From: Anabas testudineus
Lineage: Eukaryota > Chordata > Actinopteri > Anabantiformes > Anabantidae
Direction of reading: 5' to 3'
Assembly: GCF_900324465.2 (NCBI RefSeq)
Contig: NC_046614.1
Coordinates: 24,144,236-24,208,235 of the forward strand
Length of the DNA stretch: 64,000 nt
The translations under genes and the position numbers were made by a program. Under the pieces are notes generated by a model. The model saw only the letters and a program-made list of their open reading frames with translations, was not told the DNA's origin and did no database searches. Shown here one piece after another: positions 28,330 through 38,998 of the stretch (its first letter is position 1; the number at the start of each line of letters is the position of its first letter).

Positions 28330-30470
28330 CGTGACTTCGACGGCTCCTGCGACTTAAAATGAGGATTTTCTGAACATTTGTCGACTTTAAAGATGATTTT
28401 ATCCACATTTAACTACTTTTAACAGGTAAAAACGCTACTTTGCTCATTTTTCTAGCCATATTCATCATGGCTATATTTAAACTATAACTAAATAGAGTGA
28501 CTATCACCTTGATAGGTGCGTTAATGTGGAAATAAACACACGTAGAAAGAAAAACATTTGGAAACAAATGAATTTAGAAATAAATATAAGTGGAAATAAG
28601 CAGAAAACAATGAGGTTTTATCTCATGGGACAAATCTGCATGTGCAGGTTAACAGGTTGAATTGAGAGGGTTAAACACATTTTCTGTAGTTAGCATGGTG
28701 GACAGACTTCTGAAAAACCATTTTATTATTATTAATATTATTATCATTACGTGTATTTATCGCTGACCATGCACTGACGACTTGCTGAGAGCTCATTTAC
28801 ATACATTACATGAAAATCCATGCAAAATCATCACCTTTGTGTTATTATTTTTAATTTATTAAGAAAAGACATTGAGAATGAGTCACAGTAACAGATACAT
28901 ATACAGTAAATACTTACATTTTCTCATGTAGTATTGCTCTTCTTGAATTATTATTGCTTTACCTTGGATACTGAGCTGTTGAGGTACAATTAAACTGGGT
29001 TGTTTTAAAGGAAATGCTGTCATCACAGTACGTTCACTGTAGTTTTTGTCTAATGTTTCTGTCTGCGTGCACATTTATAAACTAATCTCTAGATGGCAGC
29101 CACATCCTTGCACATGACAGATGTTGATGCAGTATCTTCTTGTGGTAGTAAATATAAGTACTTTTACTGAAGTACTGCACACATGTAGCCTACTGTGAGG
29201 TATTGGTTTTCCATTTTATACAGATAGTGAAAAAAATACTTTTATTAAATTGTTTATTTCATAACTTGAACTAACATTACTTTTCTACTTTCATTCCGAC
29301 TGGTAATAACAATTTTAGTAATGAATGCATTATTGATAATAATACACACACCATTATATAAAACTGATTTAAAGTATCCATCCATCTTAACATATCTGAG
29401 AAGCATATTTTATCCTACATATATATTTATTTAAAAATCCACGTGCTAGTTTTCTACCGTTTGTTGTCTCTGCAGCTCTTTCTAATCAGAAACAGTATAA
29501 ACAGCTGTGAGGTTTTGTTCACGTTCACTTTATTTGTAGAAGTAACAGCAGAAAAACAACTTTGATCTACTTAAACCACATCTGCAAATAAAGATTTATT
29601 ATTTATGATTGTTGCAAAAAATTATCAATAAGAGCAACCAGTCTTTACTACACAAACAAAACTCTGAAATAGCTACCTGACTCTAAATCACAAACACACC
29701 ACTTACAGTATAGGACATTCCCTAAATTAGGATTATCATATAATCTCAGCACAGGTTACAGGAGGGTTTCCCTGCTGCTGGGTCCAACTACGACGGTTGA
29801 TACGACAGTAGACACATTCAAATCCAATCCATTAACATAGTGTTAATTATATTAGAAATAACAGTTTCCAACATGAGTTTTACTTTATTTTCCATGTTTA
29901 GTTTTAGATGATCTGATTTTCCGTTTCTCTAAATACAGTAAGGGTTAGTAATGCACCTGCACACAGTTGGAGATAGCTGTTAGAAAATCTAAATGTGTGA
30001 ATTTCCTCTGTGGGTAATGTGCGTAAAGCATCTACATGTTAATGCTGGTGCCTGTATTTTTAGTTCTTTCATAACTCCTTCACTTTATGCACATTTTTCC
30101 TCAATATTTAACTCACAAATATAATTTGAAATGGAAAAAAGTTATTTTAATTTAATTTTACAAATGTATAAAAAACTATATATTTAAAAATGAAATTGTT
30201 ATTTAATAAACAAACGCTTATATCAGTATTTGCCTCATGCAGATCCAGATTTCAACCACTTTATGTACTGCTTCATCTACAATAATACATCGTCATCATC
30301 ATCAATTACTTTATTTCTGCATCTGCAAAGCAACTGAAGCTGTCAGATGTAGTGGAGTAAAAAATACAAGCAAGAAAAAAATGTACTTAAGTTTGTAACT
30401 TTCTAAACAAATGTTAAATTAATCAATTTGACTCTAGACATGTGGAGATTTTTGTCAATATTGGTCACTG
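28330..30470. other. Intergenic region between rbl1 and keratin
   Basis: AT-rich DNA with no splice-supported exon, no recognisable repeat protein and no RNA gene. The 30,479-30,555 end probably belongs to the keratin 3' UTR: a minus-strand AATAAA lies at 30,479-30,484, about 72 bases past the keratin stop. Confidence 0.45.
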
Positions 30471-30555
30471 AGTGTAGATTTATTCCATTTCAAATTACAC
30501 GTTCAGCACAGTAAAATGTACATAAAGTAAGAGTATGAATGTTTTCCATGTGTCC

Positions 30556-33500
30556 TCAGTGAAAGCTGTATCTGCTGTTATCTCTGGTCTCAGTAGTTTT
30601 TATCAGCAGCTTCGGGGCAGGAGAGCTGCTGTTGCTGTGGTATCCATTAGTACTTTTAGGGCCTGAAGAGAGACAGACAGGAGAAGGAGGAAAAGGAAGA
30701 TGGGAAGATGGAGAGAAATGAAGGAAAAACAATAAAAAAACAGGGAGAAAGAAAGTCGAATCAGTGAAAACAGTGCAGAACATACAACGGCTGTGATTCA
30801 TGAGTCAGTTTAATTTCTTTAAAAATGAAGTTTGGCTCTGATTTGCCCTAATGCATCTGTCTGGTACTCTGCAGCAGAGTTACTGTGACACTTCTGTTTG
30901 TACACAAGTATGTCTAAGTCCAAGTTTGCCACCAAATCTGTCTGGTTCCTGCACGAGGCCCAATGTGTTATACCTAAAAATAACACCTTCAAAACATAAT
31001 AGAAATATCAAATAGTGGAACAAAAGAGGGAATTTTGTTAGTGTAAAAACAGCTCAACAGAAACCAACCAGCTCTGCTCAGAGGCCACTATTCTACTATT
31101 TAATTACAGTGGAACAGTAATAATTCAGTGTAATGTAAAGGTTTGGTTTAACCATCGCTGTCTTCCTTTGGAGTTTGTCACTTACTGTAGGTGGAGACGG
31201 CCTGGATGTTGAGGATGGACTGCTGTCCAAGTCTGCAGGAGAGGAGATGGATGTTAGTTTTATATCAAAGACGCAGACATGATCACACCTCCTGTTCTTC
31301 TTCTTTTCTCCTCTCACCTGTCCTCTTCTCCTTCCAGCAGCTTCCTGTAGGTGGCGATCTCAATGTCCAGAGCCAGTTTCAGGTTCATCAGGTCCTGCAG
31401 GTGAAGATGAAATTACTGAGCACTGTCCTGTCTGTTTTTTGTTTTTCGGATCTTTCCACCCAACGCCTTCTCCCCTCTCACCTGGTACTCTCTGAGCTGT
31501 CTGGCCATGTCTTGTTTGGCCCTCTGCAGCGCGTCCTCCAAGTCTCTAGTTCGAGCTTTGGCTTCTTTCACCGTCAACTCTCCACGCTCCTCCGCCTCAG
31601 CCAGCTGGTTCTCCAGACTACCACGCTGAGGGTGGAGGAAGAGACGAGAAACAATCCATGATGGCCCTGAATGACGTAAAAAAACAAACTTTCCTGTGGC
31701 AGGCTGAAAACCTACCTGAGCTTTAACAGCCTCGATCTCACTCTGCAGTCGGCTGATCAGTCGGTTGACTTCAGCCACTTCTCCCTTCACAATACGCAGC
31801 TCGTCTCCAAACTGGCTGGCCTGCACCGACATTTGGTCGAACTACACACAGAGGAACATAAGCATTATCTGCAAAGCTGCTTCTCTCTTTAAATTGAGAG
31901 TTATAGTTTATTATGACCATTATATAAATCTAAGTGTTTGTATGTACTGATGTGAGCACTTTACTTGAGTATGTCCATTTTATCCTGCTTTGGACCGTTC
32001 ACAAGTCCTGGTTCCTTGTCCTCACCTTGTTCTTATACCAGGCTTCTGCCTCCTCTCGGCTGCGGGCCGCAATCTCCTCGTACTGGGCTTTGACCTCAGC
32101 TACGATCTGCTCCATGTTCAGGCTGCGACTGTTGTCCATCTGCACCACTACTGATGTGTCTTTGATGCTGGCCTGCAGCTCACGCAGCTCCTGGAATTAA
32201 ATACCAGGATAAATGAAAGCAGCAGAGACGCACAGTGTACTGAAACCTTCACACTAACAGAAACAGACTAATTCAAATCTCTATAAAGTAATGCAGAAAT
32301 AACAGATTACAGAAGTATTAACGCTCCTAAAGTCAGTTTTCAGTAGATGCCCCTTTGTCAGCAGATAGGCCTCGATCACATTTACACATAAATATAAACA
32401 TATATATATATATATATGAACAGTATATATCTAAACTTTACATATCCAGACATGTTGCAATAAGCACTGGTGATTTCTAAGAAGCCCGACAATACAAAAC
32501 AACAAGAAAGATTTTCTCTGCTTATTCACTTCCACAGGCAGTAAATGCATGTAGTCGATTTTCTATTGAGAATGAGTCACATCAGGGACACAGAACAATG
32601 AACTAAAGGAAAGTGTGACTTTAACGTTACACTGGGAACTAACTGTCTGTGTGCAAATGAAGAAACACAGGAACATGATTGTTTGTATAAATATCTTCTA
32701 CTTTCACTGCCTCAGTGTTTCAGAGCATGACAAACTTTTTATACCTCCTCATAGACGTTACGCAGGAAGTTGATTTCATCAGTCAGAGCTCCGACCTTAT
32801 CCTCCAGATCTGCCTTCACCAGATAGGCTGAGTCTACATCCTGGACACACACAGACAGAAACAGAGGCCATAAATGCAGATTAAATAAGACTAGTCTACT
32901 TCAAAAACTACTTTCTTAGGTAAATGTACTATTTACTCTCCACCACTACTCTTTTCATTTTATAGAGCTCAGGCCGGGATGTTTTTCCAACCTAAACCAA
33001 GAAGCCAGAAAGTTATGGATGTTGACACGTGGGAATGTAGGAAAGAGACCGACAGAGGCCACAAGAGAAAGTGAAAGACACTAGGTTCCAGACAATAGAC
33101 CGGTTCAAGTTACTGACCACACCTGTGTATGAATGAAAGAACAGGTGAATGTGTGAGGATGCTGACCTTCTTTAGGATAACAAAGTCATTCTCCAGGTTG
33201 TTTCTCTTGTTTATCTCGTCTTCGTACCTGTGACAGACAAAGGCCAGTGAGTTGCGATCGGTGCATCATTACACATTTACATATTCTCTAAACTAGAACC
33301 TTAGGAGGTTTTTACCCTCTAGTTTGACCTAGTTGTACCTAATAGGCTGCCGGCTGTGAGTACTGAACAGAGCTATCAACATCATTTACTTGTGTTTGTA
33401 GTCCTCCACCAGGCTCTGCATGTTCCTCAGCTCTCCGTCCAGTTTGGTCTTGTCGTTATTGACCAGGTCCATCTGGCGCCTTAGGCCCGCCATGTAGGCC

Positions 33501-36500
33501 TCAAACAGGGGCTCCACGTTGGAGCGAGTCACTCCCTGACCCTGCAGCAACTCCAGTTTCGTCTCCAGCATCTTATTCTGCTGCTCGAGGAAACGCACCT
33601 GCGCGAGGTTGACAGTACAGTTAGTGGGTTTTCAGATCCACTTTAAACGTGATAAAACTGAAGAGTCCAACAGAAATTCAGGTGGTTTCAGTTGATTGTT
33701 TAGCAAACATGAGCTCCAATTGTAGCTACCTGAGGAGTCTTAGTTCTAGCTGGATTCATCAGCTAATTCCTGAATAAGATTTAATGTGGCTCAGCTTGAT
33801 CTGCTAAATGTTCCACTTTCTTCACCAACACTTTAACTTTCTACAATTCCGAGCACGGGAGCTAACACAAGCTAACTGTACACTAGCATGTAGCATACAT
33901 ACAGATAGGCTGTGGTAGCTCCTGTACCAGGAAGCTGTCCACACTCTGCAAATCAGCATTGTTGGTGATGATGCTGAGAACTAAAAACCCTGAGCTGAGC
34001 TGACTAATGTAATCAATGGACGACAAAAGGTTTCAAAGTCAGCATTTCTAAATATTTAGCTTCTTTGTTTGAATTGTCACTTGACAAATCAGTGATTTGT
34101 AATGTTGACATGTGCACAGCAGCAGAGTTTTTTAGTAAAAACATCAAAGAACTTCCATCACTGAGGTTAATTCCAGTAGATAACCGGCTCGAGCTCCGTG
34201 TCAACACTCGGCTCGTGTTTCCTGCCTGCAGCCGGGTATATCCACCTCCTATTATACCTTCTCCCTCCAAACAAAGCCTGCGTTCTGTGCAGAGCAGGAG
34301 ACACAACCACACCGAGTCTGACCTGATTGATCAGGTTTCAACCCGACCCAGTGGGACTGAACTGGGACAGATACAGTAGCTTAAATATCCAGCACTGATG
34401 CCTGCTTTAAATCCCAGAAGCATTCACACATTTGTTGTCTCTTCTTTTTAGGTTTTAACCCTGTGTTCAGATTTAAAATGCATCATCATCCCACAACAAA
34501 TTAAACTGTGTCTTCTTGTTGCATCGACTAATTACGTCTCTGCATGAGGAAGCAGCTCTTTAATGTTTCAGCTGGTTCCTGGTGGGTTTGGATTACAATG
34601 GTAATCGGATTTATCAGTTAACCTGTTTTGTGCTTTTCACTACTTTATACTGCGACTACAGAATAACAGAGTTGGTCTCACTGCAGCAATGTCCTAGTTC
34701 TAATTCATGGGATATTAGTGAGTATGAATGGGAAATGGACAGATGTCCTGTGTTTCTCGTGGCTACGTCAAACAGAGAACAAGAATAATGAACCCAGATA
34801 CTGAAAGAGAGCTCAGGTCGGAGGATTCTTGCTTTTTCTGGAACTCAAAGCTCCAACACAGGGGCTCTTTTGTGTGTTACTGTTAGTTGGGAAGTCAGTA
34901 TGAGTGATCTCATTTACAGCCATGGATGTAGTTTCAAATGTTTACTAGGAGGTTATACAATATGTTTTGTTGTGCATAAAAAAATGGGTATATTCAGGTA
35001 AGGGTTTTGCACAACCTCCAAATTAAAATAGACAAAGAATAGACCTAAGATTAAAAAAGATTAATCCAGTTTCTACACTTAAAATATTAACGATGGAGTC
35101 TACTTTAAATTATTACAATACTGCATTTATACTTCATATAGACCATAGATAACACTGTCTTCTTTAAGAGACTGTTTCTATGTATTCTACTCATTATTCA
35201 TACCTATATATTTATAAATAGTTTACACAGTTGCACTATTTCACTTGTTTCACATTCATATTTTTGCCTAATTTAATTTAAGTATGTTTGTTTTTTTACT
35301 GTAAATATAATTTCTATCATTTATTACATGTCTTATTTTACTTTTAATTTATTTCACCTTACACATTTGAATGCCTTCAGCCTTTTTTACTTGGCAAGAA
35401 GCAAGAAGCTTGGCATGAATGTGATGTTCCCACAACGAGAACGACTCAACCCCACCTACAAGATCTACATCATATCAGCTGTTTGACCCCGATAATTTAA
35501 ATCGACAAGAAGAGGTTAATTTGGACAAACGGAAATCCGCCCAGCACATCGCTCTGCCTCCCTCTGAGCCCGAAGTATCTCTGCTGATGCGAGAAGCCAA
35601 CAAAGCTTCTATTGTGAGGGTGTGTTACCAACTCCGTGAGAAAGCGGAGATGTTCTCTAAGTACGGTATCGATGTCCGACATTATCACAGAGCTGAACTC
35701 CTTCTGTGGGAAATGTGTGCAGCCTGTGTTCTACAGAAACCTCAACACAGTCACTTCTCACATTTACTCACCTAGTTATCGTTTCGTAACATCCTGTACT
35801 GATGGATTATGAGTCAACAGGTCCCTGGACACAGACTTGTCAAACGTCCCCAACCCCTCTGGACACGTTGCATCTATATTTAGTGGTTTTATTTTTCCTT
35901 GAGGTAATTTAGATTTTTGTTTATTCATTGTATTCATGTATTTGTAGTCATCATGTGTATAAATAAACGTTCCTTTGTGGGTATTTTATCTCTTTTTAGT
36001 AATTTTTTTGCTTCTTTATGTTCATTTTACATCTATACTGACATGTTTTGCCTATTTATTTTAAATTTTGTCTTATCTTTGAACTGTTTCTAGTTAGTAA
36101 TCAAGTCATTTAATTTCAATGTAATTATGGATTAGAAACAAAACTAACAGAATATTTTTCATCCTCATACTTTCCTTCACACAAAGTGACTTGAAAACAT
36201 CTATGAACAGTTTGATGCAACAGGACGACTACATTGTCAGTTCAGTTATTGTCCTGTCGTCATGGAACCATCCCATAATCACATTGAACAGTTTGACTAA
36301 TACATTACGATCATGATTAATTCTCTGTAACTGATTGATTGACTAATTCCCCAGCTCTTGGGTCTTTACCTTGTCTATGAAGCTTGCGAAGCGGTTGTTG
36401 AGGCTCTTGATCTGCTCCTTCTCGTGGGCTCGGCTCATGGACAGGTTGGGGTCGATCTCCAGGTTGAGGGGGGCCAGCAGGCTCTTGTTGACGGACAGAG

Positions 36501-36675
36501 ATGCCAGCGGGGTGCCCAGGCCATGGTGCTGCCCGCCCGCGTACAGAGAGCTGCTGCTCAGGGAGACGCCGCTAAAACCTCCCTGACCTGGACTGAAACC
36601 GCTCAGCCTCCTCGAACCACTGCTGCTCCGGACTGAGTTAGTGGAGCTGATTCTCTTGGTACGACTCAGACTCAT
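30556..36675 (-). CDS. Type II (basic) keratin, keratin 8-like
   Basis: Intermediate-filament subunit that pairs with a type I keratin in epithelial cytoplasm. Ten phase-consistent coding exons: 36370-36675, 33390-33598, 33167-33227, 32745-32840, 32026-32190, 31716-31841, 31482-31625, 31318-31394, 31186-31232, 30556-30662; about 445 aa. Seen: Ser/Gly-rich head (residues 1-88) beginning [14 protein letters not shown], rod start [19 protein letters not shown] (about 93), [63 protein letters not shown], and the rod-end consensus [18 protein letters not shown], then a short Ser/Pro tail ending SRYSFH. The 209/61/96/165/126 exon lengths are those of type II keratins. The usual 221-nt exon is split here into 144+77 nt by an 87-bp intron. 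The exact paralogue is uncertain because fish type II keratins are lineage-expanded. Intact. Confidence 0.93.
32399..32417. repeat. Short (TA)n run in a keratin intron
   Basis: About nine TA units in the intron between the 165-nt and 96-nt keratin exons. Confidence 0.85.
35420..35776 (+). other. Unrecognised coding-like island inside keratin intron 1
   Basis: An open stretch on the plus strand, antisense to the keratin gene, runs from about 35,419 to a stop at 35,773-35,775 (about 118 codons, no stop). It contains [19 protein letters not shown] and [16 protein letters not shown]. Its base composition is clearly more G+C rich than the flanking intron, and residue use looks protein-like rather than random. 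There is no convincing ATG near its start, so it could be a lone exon, a gene fragment or a retrocopy piece. I do not recognise the family. Confidence 0.3.
35880..36080 (+). repeat. Decayed T-rich tandem repeat (locus 3)
   Basis: Degenerate TATTTGTAGTCAT / TTATCTCTTTTTAGT phrases like those at 9.2 and 13.6 kb, inside keratin intron 1. Confidence 0.4.
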
Positions 36676-36936
36676 GGTGGAGAGAGATGGATGGAGAAGG
36701 AGAGGTGGTGATAAAAAATGAATGCAACAGTCAGTGGCTGAGTAAAAAGAGAAAGTGTGTTGGACAGTAGAGAAGGAGAAACAACAGTTTACAAGACAAC
36801 GAAGAGGATTTTAAGAAACTGAATAAAAACAGAAGCCTGCAGGAAACAGAGTGAACGACCGGAACAAGAGAAGCAAAGAGAAGTGAAACAGTCTAAGCTG
36901 TCTGACCACACTCAGGTGTCTCAGGTGTCTCAGGCA

Positions 36937-36946
36937 CTTTTAAACC
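36937..36946 (-). promoter_or_regulatory. TATA-like box of the keratin gene
   Basis: On the minus strand GGTTTAAAAG lies about 265 bases upstream of the keratin ATG. It would place transcription start near 36,910 with a 5' leader of about 235 bases. The match is to the general TATA consensus only. Confidence 0.4.
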
Positions 36947-37429
36947 TCCCCCAGGTGGAGTCAGGAGAGGAGGAGAGAAGCTGGAGCAGAGCGGATTTCT
37001 GTTGTTCTGAATGAAGTTTAAATCCTCAGAAACATTTTATTATTTTAACAGACTTTTATTGCTTTGGTTCATTATAGTATTTTTACCATCTATTTGTCCT
37101 CTTTAAACTGGATCTCAGTATGTTTTAGCTTTATTTAAAGATGCTCTTAGTCCCAGTTACATTACTGACATTTGGTACCATATAAGCCACCACAGAGCCT
37201 TGAGATCCCCAGGGGGAGTTTTAATCTGTTAAAGAAACTGGAAACTGAAAACTAAGATTAAGTGTCTGAATTGTCAATACATGTCTGACCTGCAGTCCGG
37301 GATGGATGGATTACTATAATAATAATAATAACTATATGCACCTTCCAGGCACAGACCCAGAGACTGAGACTTCAGGAGGCCCCAGAGCCCGAATTACATT
37401 TAGTGAGTATCAATGTCTCTTGTTTAAAT

Positions 37430-37690
37430 GCCACAAAGCTCAGGTAAAAGATGTAAAATGACCTCGAAGAAAGACAAAAAACTAAACACATGGAAGATGA
37501 AAACTGAGAAGAGACAGATTACTACCAAAGACTGACACACAAAAATCCTAAGAAGACAAAAGGCAACTAAAAATAGAGAAACTGATCCCAAAGACAGAAA
37601 AACTGACAAAATGCAGGATACACAAACTGAGCACAAAGATGAGATGATCAAAATGAGACAAATAATTAATAATAGACAAAAAATATAATA
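37430..37690 (-). repeat. Decayed tandem repeat (locus 4, inverted)
   Basis: The A-rich complement of the same family: AAAGATGTAAAATGAC, CCAAAGACTGACA and ATCAAAATGAGACAAA phrases repeat imperfectly. A 95-codon Leu/Ile/Val-rich minus-strand open frame here is a by-product. Confidence 0.45.
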
Positions 37691-38099
37691 ATAAATAAAC
37701 ATATTGACCAAACGTCACTCCTCAGCTTTAATCGTTCTATGACTCTTTAAGTTTGGCGACTATGAGTCTCATTTTATTTGTCCAATCCCATTTTTCTCAC
37801 AGTCTCTCTATAGGATTAAATTATAAAATGCAGAAATCAATAATAATAATGATAAATTCACAGTTTTCTAAAAGCATTATTTGGGATGTGTCAGTAAACA
37901 GTCTCATCTACGTTTGTCGGCTCCACTTACTTTCACTGCCTCCGGCTATTGAGCCATGTAAACTAATCTGCCTCCACAACCTGAGACCATGTTGGTGTTT
38001 GTTGGAGGTTAGTGGTTGGATTTCATCCTGGTTTTGGATTTGAAAACCACCATAAATACGTCAATAATTTATCCTAGATTTACATGTCTATACATGGTC

Positions 38100-38560
38100 A
38101 CTTTAAACTAATAGCCAATATGATGTTATCAGATAGATTTCAGTTTGTTTATGTTAATGATGATTCTTCCATGCACACAAATGGTAGTAATGGAGTTCCA
38201 CAGGGTTCTGTGCTTGGACCGATTCTTTTTACTTAATTAGGAAACACTCCATCAACCTCAGTTGTTGTACAGATGTCATCCAGCTATATTTAACCTATTT
38301 AAAAAATTAGACAAGCCAAGTGAGTTAGTCAAATATATCATGGTGTGCATATCCTCTGATTTCCTACTTCTAAATTCAGACAACACAGAGGTTATTGTAT
38401 TTGGGCATAAAAACCTTAGAGATAGGAATTTAACTCTCACATTAGACAAATGTATTTATTTTGTGGTCAAAATATATAGAACAACAACAACAACAACAAA
38501 ACAAATAACCAAAGCTCTAAATTTATTTAAAACCTTTTGCTGTAAAAAATAAAATGTCAC
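38100..38560 (+). mobile_element. Degenerate LINE reverse-transcriptase fragment
   Basis: Translated pieces carry the RT signature GVPQGSVLGPILF (38,191-38,229), then a remnant of the YADD block reading CTDVIQLYL, then DFLLLNSDNTEVIVFG (38,358-38,405). The first and last are in different frames and stops intervene, so the copy is dead. The order and wording fit L2/CR1/Rex1-type non-LTR elements of fish. Ends are not defined, and only the RT palm and thumb portion is recognisable. Confidence 0.75.
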
Positions 38561-38998
38561 TATTTATATTCTCCAAGCATTTTATTAGGTACACTTATTA
38601 AACAGCCCCCTCACAACATCTTTGTTTTCAGTTTTTAGTTAAATTGTCTGCAAATTATAAATATAATTAAGCAACTTATAGTTAATTAAACCAAAAACGC
38701 TAACCTTCATAAAGCTACATGTTATGGCCATTGTACTGGATTACATTCAGTTGTACTTTCGTAGCTAATGGTCTGTTTGAAGAGTGTAGAGTACTACAGA
38801 AATTCAAGTTTATTAAAACCTCACAGCTGATCGTGTAAACAAATCAAAATATGTGAAATGCAGATTTCTTTTCCATTTGAAGTGATAATGTTACAGTTCA
38901 TTGATCTATAAAACAGTCCTGTCCTGTTTTACTAGGCCAATAATATGAGCGCAAAACAATTTTAAAATGATGATGATGTAAAAACTTGAACATCTGTT

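Larger units (their letters stand above)
36950..38998. other. Intergenic region between keratin and the first DNase gene
   Basis: Apart from the inverted decayed tandem block (37.4-37.7 kb) and the LINE fragment (38.1-38.6 kb), I see only AT-rich DNA. The 3' UTR of the first DNase gene should start at 38,998 and run leftwards. Confidence 0.45.

Noticed and set aside
27939-28406. 155-codon minus and 119-codon plus frames at the rbl1 start
   Set aside because: They are other-frame readings of the GC-rich promoter and exon 1; p107 sequence fits only the 54-codon exon.
31191-31661. 156-codon plus-strand frame
   Set aside because: Antisense shadow of four keratin exons.
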